Shown piece by piece: positions 1 through 7,540 of a DNA stretch of 63,463 nt (the first letter of the stretch is position 1; every line of letters begins with the position of its first letter). The notes under the pieces were generated by a model. That model saw only the letters and a program-made list of their open reading frames with translations. It was not told the origin of the DNA and made no database searches. The position numbers and the translations under genes are program-made. This stretch comes from Prevotella sp. (lineage in GTDB: Bacteria > Bacteroidota > Bacteroidia > Bacteroidales > Bacteroidaceae): the NCBI GenBank assembly GCA_003447235.1, contig DLZV01000004.1, positions 1 through 63,463 on the forward strand. The letters are read 5' to 3'.

Positions 1-20
1 AGTGTAATGTCTTTATTGTC

Positions 21-52
21 TTTGTGGGCTTCCTAAAAACTCTGTACTTTTG
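21..52 (+). promoter_or_regulatory. Bacteroidetes-type promoter of the first accessory operon
   Basis: TTTG at 21-24 and TACTTTTG at 45-52 are separated by 20 nt, matching the Bacteroidetes sigma-70 consensus (TTTG, 19-21 nt, TAnnTTTG). Transcription should start near 57, leaving a short leader before the ATG at 94. No other good promoter was seen up to 5144, so it may drive all nine genes. Confidence 0.8.
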
Positions 53-93
53 CAGCGTAATAAACATAATTATAACACTAAAAAGAAGGAGTT

Positions 94-513
94 ATGGTAT
101 TTGAAGCATTGGTAGTTAAGGGTCTTGTCGCAATAGGACATTATGCTGCGGCACACATGACAGCAGGAGCCGCTGCGGCAGTAGTACATGCAGCAGCAGG
201 TATGACGCTGGCTCAAATTGCGTCTGCTACTGTGACGGCGGGTTTCGTCACGGGTTGCGTTGTTTGGACTGGCGAACGCATTAAAAATGTGCAAAAGGGA
301 GTAAAGGCTATCGAAAATGGTAACACGCTTGCAGCCATTAAAGAATTTGGATTATTTGCCATGTCTTCTAACGTCGATATCGAGATGCTTCCTGATAGTA
401 TCGCGAAGGGTCTTGCGAAAATGGGAGCGAGTGGTGACAGTTGTAGAGAGGTCGCTTCGTGGGTGAAAAATCACGAATTGGATATCTTCAAATATATCGA
501 AAATCACAAATAA
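94..513 (+). CDS. Unknown Ala/Gly-rich hydrophobic protein (139 aa)
   Basis: I do not recognise this family. The first 60 residues are very rich in Ala, Gly and Val and could form one or two hydrophobic helices (roughly residues 5-35 and 38-60); there is no typical signal peptide with a charged N terminus. The remaining 80 residues are soluble-looking and mixed in charge. The ATG at 94 has a good AAGGAG site 5 nt upstream (84-89), unusual for this phylum, and sits just downstream of a strong promoter. It is the first gene of a close-packed set that includes a membrane zinc peptidase. By analogy with bacteriocin-like or pore-forming small proteins it could be an exported or membrane-active product, but that is inference only. 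Confidence 0.7.
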   Translation: MVFEALVVKGLVAIGHYAAAHMTAGAAAAVVHAAAGMTLAQIASATVTAGFVTGCVVWTGERIKNVQKGVKAIENGNTLAAIKEFGLFAMSSNVDIEMLPDSIAKGLAKMGASGDSCREVASWVKNHELDIFKYIENHK

Positions 514-528
514 TAAAAGTATTGAGTT

Positions 529-681
529 ATGGAAGATGTGATGGAAGTCATTGGAGAAGTAGCTGAGCCTGTAGTTGACACGTTGCAGGAGTGGGGAGCA
601 GATGCCGTTGATTATGTCAAAGATCATGCGCCGCAATATATCAGATATGCAGCCTATGCATTAAGACATGTTCGTTTCTAA
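529..681 (+). CDS. Unknown small acidic protein (50 aa)
   Basis: This short frame runs from ATG 529 to TAA 679-681, lying 15 nt after the previous stop and 11 nt before the next start. The product begins MEDVMEVIGE and is amphipathic and acidic in its first half, with an aromatic, more basic end (ending RHVRF). There is no signal peptide or clear membrane segment. Support comes only from tight spacing inside a gene cluster and an uninterrupted frame. It could be a small partner or peptide substrate of the neighbouring zinc peptidase; no function is assigned. Confidence 0.5.
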   Translation: MEDVMEVIGEVAEPVVDTLQEWGADAVDYVKDHAPQYIRYAAYALRHVRF

Positions 682-692
682 AAAAATGATCT

Positions 693-1367
693 ATGTATTG
701 GATACTGTTTGTTGGAATTGCACTGGTAAGCTATCTGGTGCAATCCAATTTAAAAAGAAAATTTGAGGAATATTCAAAAGTGCCAGTTGCGTCAGGAATG
801 ACTGGGGCGGAAGTTGCTCAGAAAATGCTTCGTGACAATGGAATCCTCGATGTAAAGGTACAACCGCACGAAGGATGGTTGAGTGATCATTATGATCCAA
901 CAACCAAGACGGTGAACCTGTCACATGATGTGTTCTATTTAAAGTCAGTGGCGTCGGCAGCTGTGGCAGCACATGAATGCGGGCATGCAGTACAGCATGC
1001 AAGGGCCTATTCGTTTCTAAAACTTCGCTCGGCTTTGGTGCCTGCGGTACAGTTCACGAGTAACATTGTGGGGTGGGTATTGCTTGGTGGAATCCTTTTG
1101 GTCAATGTTTTTCCCGCCTTATTGCTTGTTGGCATCCTCATGTTTGCTCTTAGTACATTGTTTAGTTTCGTCACTCTGCCAGTTGAGATTGACGCTTCAA
1201 AGAGAGCTTCTCAATGGTTGCAAGGGGCAGGAATCACAAGCTATTCGGAGCATTCCATGGCAGTTGACGCGCTGAAGTCTGCGGCATACACTTATGTAGT
1301 CGCTGCCTTGTCGAGTCTGGCGACCCTAATCTATTACGTTGCGGTTTACATGTCAAGGCGAGAGTAA
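693..1367 (+). CDS. YugP-family membrane zinc metallopeptidase
   Basis: This is a neutral zinc peptidase of the YugP type (Pfam Zn_peptidase_2), 224 aa, normal length for the family. It has an N-terminal membrane helix (residues 3-18), HECGH at 94-98 (two zinc-binding His around the catalytic Glu), two more hydrophobic helices (about 123-160), then LPVEIDAS at 162-169, whose Glu is the expected third zinc ligand, and a final helix near the C terminus. The active site should lie at the membrane, but substrates of YugP proteins are not established. Here it sits in a cluster with two other HExxH proteins and small hydrophobic or acidic products, which makes those products possible substrates (inference). 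Confidence 0.9.
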   Translation: MYWILFVGIALVSYLVQSNLKRKFEEYSKVPVASGMTGAEVAQKMLRDNGILDVKVQPHEGWLSDHYDPTTKTVNLSHDVFYLKSVASAAVAAHECGHAVQHARAYSFLKLRSALVPAVQFTSNIVGWVLLGGILLVNVFPALLLVGILMFALSTLFSFVTLPVEIDASKRASQWLQGAGITSYSEHSMAVDALKSAAYTYVVAALSSLATLIYYVAVYMSRRE

Positions 1368-1428
1368 GGTTCAGGTAGTAGATAGTGAGGTTAGATACTA
1401 AAAAGTGGAAGTATAAAGAAGTATAAAA

Positions 1429-1815
1429 ATGAATAACGATAAAGTAGAAGGTCTTTTGGCTGAAATCGTTCAAAAAACGGGCTTTGTCAATATAGACCAA
1501 AAAGATATTGATGCTTTCAGACGGAGTGTAAACGACATAGATGCTGTTAAGGTTCATGGCAAGGATGCGGAACTATGCAATTTGCTGGAGGGTGCCATTA
1601 CTTCGTTAGTAGAGAAAAATGGCAGCAAAGAACTGAAGCGCTTGTTGTTTTCTATACGATTTCCAGAAGAATGTCCCGTCCTTCTGGACCACATGAATGG
1701 AGTGCATCATATTGTCGAGCAGTTGGATGAAAATGTAGATTGCTTATGGGGTATTTCTACGGTCGAAGGACTCCAGGAAGATCAGATAGAATTAATAGTT
1801 GTAATTGGTTTTTAA
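1429..1815 (+). CDS. Unknown protein (128 aa)
   Basis: A mixed-charge, soluble-looking protein with no motif I can name. The first half looks helical; the second half ends in a run of acidic residues followed by a hydrophobic strand (ending VVIGF). No signal peptide or membrane segment is visible. It starts 61 nt after the YugP-type peptidase and ends 6 nt before the next gene, so it is likely co-transcribed. No confident function. Confidence 0.65.
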   Translation: MNNDKVEGLLAEIVQKTGFVNIDQKDIDAFRRSVNDIDAVKVHGKDAELCNLLEGAITSLVEKNGSKELKRLLFSIRFPEECPVLLDHMNGVHHIVEQLDENVDCLWGISTVEGLQEDQIELIVVIGF

Positions 1816-1821
1816 AAATTA

Positions 1822-2127
1822 ATGATTATGGGTTGGAACGAACTGTCTTCGAGACAAAGAGATCTCGATAGGAAAATCGAGAATTGCGGTATCAAGTTGG
1901 ATACCTCAAGTAGTTGTTTGAAGAGTGTGATGAGGGCTATTGGTGCCTCGGCAAGTGAGGCCGAGTACGTCAGAAGCCGTATCGTTCTACGACTAAGGAC
2001 ACAGGCCATTCTTCATGATACTGATGATTTTATTGCGCGCACAGAGAAAATGCTGGATGACTTCAAGAAGGATGATGCAGAATGGGAGCGTAAGGGAAGG
2101 AAACTTGGTTTTAAATTTTGGGATTAA
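1822..2127 (+). CDS. Unknown helical protein (101 aa)
   Basis: A short, strongly charged and almost entirely helical protein with heptad-like spacing (coiled coil likely across residues 10-90), ending in the aromatic KFWD. ATG codons at 1822 and 1828 are both possible starts. It follows the previous gene by 6 nt. No known domain recognised; a small adaptor or structural role is only a guess. Confidence 0.65.
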   Translation: MIMGWNELSSRQRDLDRKIENCGIKLDTSSSCLKSVMRAIGASASEAEYVRSRIVLRLRTQAILHDTDDFIARTEKMLDDFKKDDAEWERKGRKLGFKFWD

Positions 2128-2141
2128 TATAAAATACGATT

Positions 2142-2303
2142 ATGGTAAGAGAAATTAGAGGACTCAAATGTCCGCATCATGAGTATGTGAGAGACAACCA
2201 TCACTTTATGTACCAAGAGGCTTATCCTGGTGCAAGACCGCATTCAGGCACGCGTTGCATAAAGTGTGGCTATACGATGTCGTTGCACAAAGCTCAAAGA
2301 TGA
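2142..2303 (+). CDS. Small zinc-finger-like protein (53 aa)
   Basis: The frame runs from ATG 2142 to TGA 2301-2303, 14 nt after the previous gene. It has CPHH near residue 10 and CIKC at 39-42, a spacing that fits a Cys/His zinc ribbon, with Tyr and His residues between. The product is basic. It is too short for default gene finders, but the paired metal-binding motifs argue for a real gene. The 113 nt that follow contain a possible hairpin (AGTACG with CGTACT) and no gene. Confidence 0.6.
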   Translation: MVREIRGLKCPHHEYVRDNHHFMYQEAYPGARPHSGTRCIKCGYTMSLHKAQR

Positions 2304-2416
2304 CGTTTCGGGTGCGAACCCTCTTTCTATCAGTACGCCGATGCGGCATGCCGTACTAATAAACGGATCCTGATAGATTGGTGGTACTTGCCCTCTCGCT
2401 GTATGTGAATTAATCA

Positions 2417-3091
2417 ATGAAGACAATGGTGAACAGTTTTGGCTCTCCTGCATTCCACTGCTTTGAGCGTCCGATGATGGATGGCTATTTGAAGCAATGT
2501 CAACAGCGTCTCGATCGTTTTGGATTGAGCGACGAGGATGTGTATGATGCTGTCAAGTCGGCTTGCGACTTCTTCAGAATCCCAATGCCGTGCATGATAT
2601 TGGATTTGACCAAGGTAGAGAATGGTCAGACGATGTTCATGAATTTGGGCGATGGAAGTTATTATGATGATGTGCTTTGTTTCAATATGGAGCAGCTCAT
2701 TGATATGAAGGTGGATAGCAAGGAGGCTTTCTCGCTTGTTATGACTCATGAATGTGGACATAGAGTTCTGCAGAATACTCGATTCCCAGGATTGGCTAAC
2801 GGTCGGTGGGAGGCGGAACTGTGCCCTGATTTCTTCATGGGATGTCGTGCAGGATTGGGGAATATGTCCACGATTGACAAGTTATCATTGGGGGTGATTC
2901 TGACCGATGGCAGCCAGAGTTATCCCGATGGGACCTTGAGGGCCTTGTTTATCCGGCATGGTAGATATGTGGTTGCTGATATGCTCCGCAACGGAGTGCC
3001 GCTAACTATTCAGAATTTGATCAATGAGTTCATGGATTATAGGCAGGAGAATCTTGACGAGATACAGAAAATGCAAAGTTGGTATTTTTGA
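2417..3091 (+). CDS. HExxH gluzincin-like metalloprotein (224 aa)
   Basis: This looks like a cytosolic zinc metallopeptidase. HECGH lies at residues 111-115 and is followed about 20 residues later by ELCPD (134-138), the Glu/Asp pattern that supplies the third ligand in gluzincins. There is no signal peptide or membrane helix. It shares length, motif spacing and flanking pattern with the next gene (HExxH, a Trp, then ExxxD and an Ala/Gly-containing helix), so the two are likely diverged paralogs. The substrate is unknown. The family is not one I can name. Confidence 0.7.
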   Translation: MKTMVNSFGSPAFHCFERPMMDGYLKQCQQRLDRFGLSDEDVYDAVKSACDFFRIPMPCMILDLTKVENGQTMFMNLGDGSYYDDVLCFNMEQLIDMKVDSKEAFSLVMTHECGHRVLQNTRFPGLANGRWEAELCPDFFMGCRAGLGNMSTIDKLSLGVILTDGSQSYPDGTLRALFIRHGRYVVADMLRNGVPLTIQNLINEFMDYRQENLDEIQKMQSWYF

Positions 3092-3109
3092 TTTTAGGCA
3101 ACAAACGGT

Positions 3110-3871
3110 ATGGCTGCAGACGATCTCCAACAGTTGATGAAATACATGCGTCGGCACGAGGCGAATGTGTTTAATGCGATCTTCTTTGATACGGAGAATG
3201 TCACGGAGGAAGATGTTCGCTGCGTGATAGCGGACGTGGCGAGCTTCTTTCATCTGCCAGAGCCGGAGGTCAGCACCAAGTGTGAGACCTTTGCCGAGGT
3301 GCTGGTCGGGGAACAGGCTGAACAATGTGAAATGTCGTACAACATCGAAATGCTGAAGGAGGCGGGCATCAACAATAGGGATGCTTTCACGCTGTGCTTC
3401 GTTCATGAGATGGCGCATCAGTTGCTTTGGCCACATCAGTTTGTGCTGTTTCGTTGTGAACGGTGGATGCAAGAGTTGGCGGCAGACTTGACGGCTGGGC
3501 TTTATGCTGAAAGTCATCTGCTGGCAACAGGAAAATACAAGTACGCATTGTCCCGGCAAAAATATAGTCTCACCCATCCCGATGGTTGTTTGAGGAAGGA
3601 GATTGTTGAGTATGGACGCCATTATTGGGAGCGGAAGCAGGCAAGTGGGGAAGAGATACTGAGCGTGGTGATGCAGATCATGCCGTCGTTTTTCTTCATG
3701 CATCAAGAGAAGTTGGATGAGGATTGGTTTCTGCTGATCGACGAATTGAAAGCGCCACCCCAGCAAGCCAGACCCTATGTTGTAGAAGAACTGCCTGATA
3801 CCAATCTGCTCAAGCAGGCAGTCGAGAAGTGTAAAAAATCAAAGAATAAGAAAAATGAGAGTCATAGATAA
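3110..3871 (+). CDS. HExxH gluzincin-like metalloprotein, paralog of the preceding gene (253 aa)
   Basis: HEMAH at residues 99-103 and ELAAD at 122-126 give a complete gluzincin-type zinc site. No export signal is seen. The last 20 residues are Lys/Asn-rich. It begins 18 nt after its presumed paralog and overlaps the next gene by 17 nt, so the three are almost certainly one transcript. It could be a second protease with its own target, or the pair could act as a heterodimer (inference). Confidence 0.7.
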   Translation: MAADDLQQLMKYMRRHEANVFNAIFFDTENVTEEDVRCVIADVASFFHLPEPEVSTKCETFAEVLVGEQAEQCEMSYNIEMLKEAGINNRDAFTLCFVHEMAHQLLWPHQFVLFRCERWMQELAADLTAGLYAESHLLATGKYKYALSRQKYSLTHPDGCLRKEIVEYGRHYWERKQASGEEILSVVMQIMPSFFFMHQEKLDEDWFLLIDELKAPPQQARPYVVEELPDTNLLKQAVEKCKKSKNKKNESHR

Positions 3872-5144
3872 TGATCCGCTGGACAGACCGATTATCGGCA
3901 AAATGATAGAAGAAGGTTGTGGTGTAGGACAGTTGGTGGACAACTGTATCTACCTGATAGCTGATCCGAAATCGGAGATGGCAAAGAAGGCCGTGGAGTA
4001 CATGGAAGAGTTTAAGCGGAGAAGCCCTGAAGGGACTTACTACAATCACTACGAATTGGAAGTGGTGCAAGAGGTGGAACTGAAAAACCACCCCCTGCTC
4101 AAGGAGCGGGTGGAGCAGTATGGTGACAACTTCTTGATGCAGCTTGCTTCCTATAACTCAGAAGGAAAGAAACGCTTTGTCGTCGCCCGTACTGAAGAAT
4201 GCCAATTGATTGAAAACATCTCTCTGATGACGTATGTGGCAGAGCGGGTGACCAAGTTTGACATGAGGGACTTGCTTCGTTCGTTTGTTGACGAGAATCC
4301 GGAGGAGTTTGCAAAGCTGGCGAAGATATTTGTCAGGACTCGGCGTTTCGAGGCCAATTACTGTGCTGTCTTATCGGAGCAGTCGAAGCCCCTGGGTTTT
4401 GGAATGGCAGCTTCCACTTCCTCGCTCAAGAAGCAAATGGAGGTGGAGGGTGTTGTCACCCATCAGCAACGAATGGAGCTGTACGACCGGTTGTTTGACA
4501 ATCTGAAGAAAAGCCATAGGAAGCATGATCCGAAGGTAGAAGCGGAAATAGAATTTATCATCAAGTGTATAGATCCTGCTACATTGAGGATGTTCTTTCA
4601 GAAGCAATCTCCAAAGCTGCAAGAAAAAATAACCAATTTTGTCAATCCCAAGCGGTTGGCAGAGGTGTCAACCATGGATTTGGAGATACGCTGGTCGAAA
4701 GAAATCGACAAAATAAATAAGACGGACGGACATTATCGTCTCTATCTTTGTAGAGGTGATGAGAGCTTGCACGTGCATTTCAGACGCAGTGCAGGTTTCG
4801 TTCTCTACCTCATCTACCTCATGGACCGTAAAAAGAATGGCGAGAAAGTTGACACGCTGAATATCGCGCAATACAAATCGCTCTTTGGTAAATTGTATAA
4901 AATGACATACGGCAGGGAAGGGGAGACGGTATTCACGGATATGCTGAAGAACTATAATGCCCAAAATGACGCACAGCAGAAGGGGCTGCACAACGTGCTG
5001 CAATGCATTCGTGACAATGTGGGAGTCACCTGTGAGCGGATGCAGGAGCCCGCAGAGCCCTTCTTGTTGCAAGACGCTACTGCTCATCTTGCTGTATTGC
5101 CAGAGCACATCATTATACCAGATGAAATCATGGCTCTGATTTGA
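3855..5144 (+). CDS. Unknown accessory protein (429 aa)
   Basis: The last gene of the first cluster, overlapping the metalloprotein gene by 17 nt. The product is soluble, mixed alpha/beta in the first 150 residues and mainly helical afterwards. The segment FVLYLIYLMDRKKNG (around residues 316-330) recalls a helical domain that recurs in Bacteroidetes accessory proteins near a YLLFL..HPEG pattern, but this is from memory and weak. There is no Walker, HTH or catalytic motif. As the largest non-metallo member it may be the scaffold or target of the cluster; function unknown. Confidence 0.65.
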   Translation: MRVIDNDPLDRPIIGKMIEEGCGVGQLVDNCIYLIADPKSEMAKKAVEYMEEFKRRSPEGTYYNHYELEVVQEVELKNHPLLKERVEQYGDNFLMQLASYNSEGKKRFVVARTEECQLIENISLMTYVAERVTKFDMRDLLRSFVDENPEEFAKLAKIFVRTRRFEANYCAVLSEQSKPLGFGMAASTSSLKKQMEVEGVVTHQQRMELYDRLFDNLKKSHRKHDPKVEAEIEFIIKCIDPATLRMFFQKQSPKLQEKITNFVNPKRLAEVSTMDLEIRWSKEIDKINKTDGHYRLYLCRGDESLHVHFRRSAGFVLYLIYLMDRKKNGEKVDTLNIAQYKSLFGKLYKMTYGREGETVFTDMLKNYNAQNDAQQKGLHNVLQCIRDNVGVTCERMQEPAEPFLLQDATAHLAVLPEHIIIPDEIMALI

Positions 5145-5249
5145 AGTTAAAATAGCTTAACGAAATGTCGTAACTTGTTGTCTATCAGTAGAAAAATGAT
5201 TGCTGGGTTGTTTACATAGCCAAGCCTCGACCGCCCTTCGAAAAATGCC

Positions 5250-5257
5250 TACCTTTG
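5250..5257 (+). promoter_or_regulatory. -7 element (TACCTTTG) before the sigma-like gene
   Basis: TACCTTTG at 5250-5257 fits the Bacteroidetes -7 consensus. No convincing TTTG is found 19-21 nt upstream, so the promoter may be weak or need an activator. It separates the sigma-like gene from the preceding operon. Confidence 0.5.
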
Positions 5258-5318
5258 TACCGGAAATTCCGATGTAAAGGTAGGTTTTTCGTATGTGAAA
5301 TATTTAGATTTGATCGAT

Positions 5319-6497
5319 ATGAAGGCAGTTGTTTTGACCAAAAAAGCGATGATCCTCGAATTCGTAGAGGTTGTTCGTTTCGAGATTGAAGGAGGCAAGA
5401 AGAAGAAAATCTCTGCCTCTAACGACGAGTTGGTCCAGAAGATTTGGGACCGACTGATGGGCGAGGCGATGAATTTTTCTACGGAAAAGGAGCTTCGTCG
5501 CCATTTGGAGTCTGTGACCCGTGAAATGCTGTGGTTAGAGGCCAATACAGAAGAGTCTGAAGTAATCATCAGTCGCTTGAAGTCTGGCGACCCGTCGTTT
5601 ACGGAGAGTTTCTTCTATGACACCGATCCGAAAGGATGTAATATTAGTCGCTTCCGCTCAAAGATCCTTTCACAGATCAAGCGGACCTACGGTGTGGAGG
5701 TGACAGTCGATGAGTTTGGTACCCTTCTTTATACGTTTTTGTGGAACGAAGGTTCGTGGAGTGTGCTCGATAAATACTCGAGGAAGAGCAGCTTCTTTGC
5801 TTGGCTTGCTGAGGTGGCACGCCACGAACTGCGTCGATATCTCGAGAAGATGGGCCTGGTGCCTCCCTGCAGCGAACGCACGGTGGGCAATACGCGCTTG
5901 CTCGGTATGTCAGTGGATCCCGAGTTGTGGGACTATATCCTGGGCGATATGATGCCTCAAGGCTCGTATCGAGAGGTGCTCTATGCCACGCTGGTTGTGC
6001 GCCAGAGCGAAGCAGAGATGGCGAAGGCCTTTGGCATGGATAAGAAAGCGCTGCGCACCCTTCAGAAGAAGGCTGAGGCCGACTTGCGGGACCGACTTAT
6101 CCGTAGCGATTGTGGTTATGAGGAACTGGTGCTGCGCGACAAGTCTCCTCGCCACTTCGAGGTGTCTGAAGAGTTTGCCATGGATTTTTGTGCGTGGCAG
6201 GAGAGTAAGTTCAGCGCGAACCCGCTGTCGGATATTCTGGGCGTAGAGTTGGACAAGGAGGAGCAGCAAGCCAAGGTTATAGAGTTTCTCCAGACGATAA
6301 TCGGCAAGTTGAAGTGGTCCGATGAGGATCGTTTGGTATGGACCCTGCGCTTTATCGAGAACACTGCTCCTGTAGAGGTTGCCGAGCGCGTCGGAAGAAA
6401 ACGCTCTTGGGTTGACACCAGGTATTCCAGACTCAATGCTCATTTTAAAAAGGCCATCAAAAACTGGTGGGAAGAGAATAATAAAAAAAATAGATGA
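5319..6497 (+). CDS. Sigma-factor-like protein with two region-4-like HTH segments
   Basis: Probably a transcription regulator derived from an ECF-type sigma factor. After an unknown 90-residue N-terminal part there is a region-2-like segment (nt 5600-5850, including FFAWLAEVARHELRRYL, similar to the SF..WL..VAR pattern of sigma region 2). A region-4-like helix-turn-helix follows (nt 6001-6100), then a second one at the C terminus (nt 6360-6470, VEVAERVGRKRSWVDTR). ECF factors normally have one region 4 and about 190 residues; this has 392. The GTG at 5295 is an alternative start, but ATG 5319 is preferred. The gene is flanked by its own -7 element and a strong terminator, so it is a single transcription unit. 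Confidence 0.6.
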   Translation: MKAVVLTKKAMILEFVEVVRFEIEGGKKKKISASNDELVQKIWDRLMGEAMNFSTEKELRRHLESVTREMLWLEANTEESEVIISRLKSGDPSFTESFFYDTDPKGCNISRFRSKILSQIKRTYGVEVTVDEFGTLLYTFLWNEGSWSVLDKYSRKSSFFAWLAEVARHELRRYLEKMGLVPPCSERTVGNTRLLGMSVDPELWDYILGDMMPQGSYREVLYATLVVRQSEAEMAKAFGMDKKALRTLQKKAEADLRDRLIRSDCGYEELVLRDKSPRHFEVSEEFAMDFCAWQESKFSANPLSDILGVELDKEEQQAKVIEFLQTIIGKLKWSDEDRLVWTLRFIENTAPVEVAERVGRKRSWVDTRYSRLNAHFKKAIKNWWEENNKKNR

Positions 6498-6502
6498 AAG
6501 GC

Positions 6503-6540
6503 AAGATTGGCGCTCTAAATTGGTAGAGCGTCAATCTTTT
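6503..6540 (+). terminator. Rho-independent terminator of the sigma-like gene
   Basis: AAGATTGGCGCTCT at 6503-6516 pairs with AGAGCGTCAATCTT at 6525-6538 (one G-U pair), with an 8-nt loop and a T run after it. Confidence 0.85.
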
Positions 6541-6566
6541 GCTTCTCTATGATTTAAAATATAATT

Positions 6567-6995
6567 ATGATGGATAAAATGAAAGTTAAAAGTGACGACA
6601 ACTTTTCTAGGCATCTGCGAAGGATAGTAGAAAGCTATACGGAGTTTGTCAGAAAGGAACTACAAGATGCGGCATTCTTGAAGGAGTTGGAAAAGATTCT
6701 TCCATTTGATAGGATGGTGCAGGCCTCAAGGAAAGTGGAAGAGAATAGAGTGAGGATCAGAAAAATGGGTGTTTTAATAATGAGGATGGATATTACTCCG
6801 CCTTTATACTCTCTAGCAGTAAATATTATATTTAAAGAATTAGATGGAGAGGTGAAAGAAAATACTATTTTCGTAATTGCGTGTAAAACCATAGAAGAAC
6901 TCCAACAATTGGTCACGACAGAAAAGTTTAAGAAAGAGGTGTTGCGTCTATGCAAAGAAAGAGTATCGGAAAAAGAAAATATATTAATGGAATAG
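6567..6995 (+). CDS. Unknown protein (142 aa) upstream of the FtsZ-like gene
   Basis: A low-G+C gene encoding a charged, mostly helical protein with one central beta-like stretch (around residues 78-105). No signal peptide, membrane helix or nameable motif. It is 12 nt upstream of the FtsZ C-terminal-like gene and they probably form a two-gene unit, so it may act with that protein (inference). Confidence 0.65.
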   Translation: MMDKMKVKSDDNFSRHLRRIVESYTEFVRKELQDAAFLKELEKILPFDRMVQASRKVEENRVRIRKMGVLIMRMDITPPLYSLAVNIIFKELDGEVKENTIFVIACKTIEELQQLVTTEKFKKEVLRLCKERVSEKENILME

Positions 6996-7007
6996 AAGAG
7001 TAGAAAT

Positions 7008-7406
7008 ATGGTGCAAATTATAAAAAAAGAGTGGCAAATCACTAAAATGTATATCTACGAGGTGGTATTGCAAGAAGGAATAATAAATCTTGATTGGAAC
7101 GATTTTCGGTCTTTTGCAGAAGAGCATCGTCCGTTGATAGCTGTAAAGAATGAGGGTGACGCACCGGTTAGCCAACTTGTGGATAAGGCTATGGGTGAGG
7201 CCAGGAAGCAGGGTATAAGCCAGCCTTCGAGCATCATTGTCTCCATCTTCTATAAAGAAGGAGAGGAGATCATGATGGAGGAAATGTTCGGGCTCTGTGA
7301 CGGGATGAACCAGATAGCTAGTGAGGATGTGGCGATCAAATGGGGTATCAGTCAAAATGATAGCCTGGAGAATAAACGTTGTGTCAATGTCTTCATATTT
7401 GGATAA
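7008..7406 (+). CDS. Orphan FtsZ C-terminal-domain-like protein (132 aa)
   Basis: By eye this aligns over nearly its whole length with the C-terminal domain of the tubulin homologue FtsZ. INLDWNDFRSF (residues 26-36) matches the FtsZ T7 loop (N-x-D-x-x-D-V), keeping the Asn and both Asp that complete GTP hydrolysis in the next subunit. Then comes a helix, the strand IIVSI (76-80) like VLVNI, EEM (91-93), and a closing WGIS...VNVFIFG like FtsZ ...RVTVIATG. The N-terminal GTPase domain (GGGTGS loop) is absent and not encoded nearby. Such a protein could cap or poison FtsZ filaments, or have lost that role. A second start at 7047 is possible. The alignment is from memory and not computed. Confidence 0.6.
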   Translation: MVQIIKKEWQITKMYIYEVVLQEGIINLDWNDFRSFAEEHRPLIAVKNEGDAPVSQLVDKAMGEARKQGISQPSSIIVSIFYKEGEEIMMEEMFGLCDGMNQIASEDVAIKWGISQNDSLENKRCVNVFIFG

Positions 7407-7540
7407 AAGGACCATACCTGATCTTTTTTGCTAGTTTTTTCTGATAGATGGGTTACTTTTATCCCCTCTTTGTCATAAAGGAGTGTGATAGCTTCGAGTG
7501 ATGTTGAAATAACTATATGGATATAAAGAAAGGACAAGCA

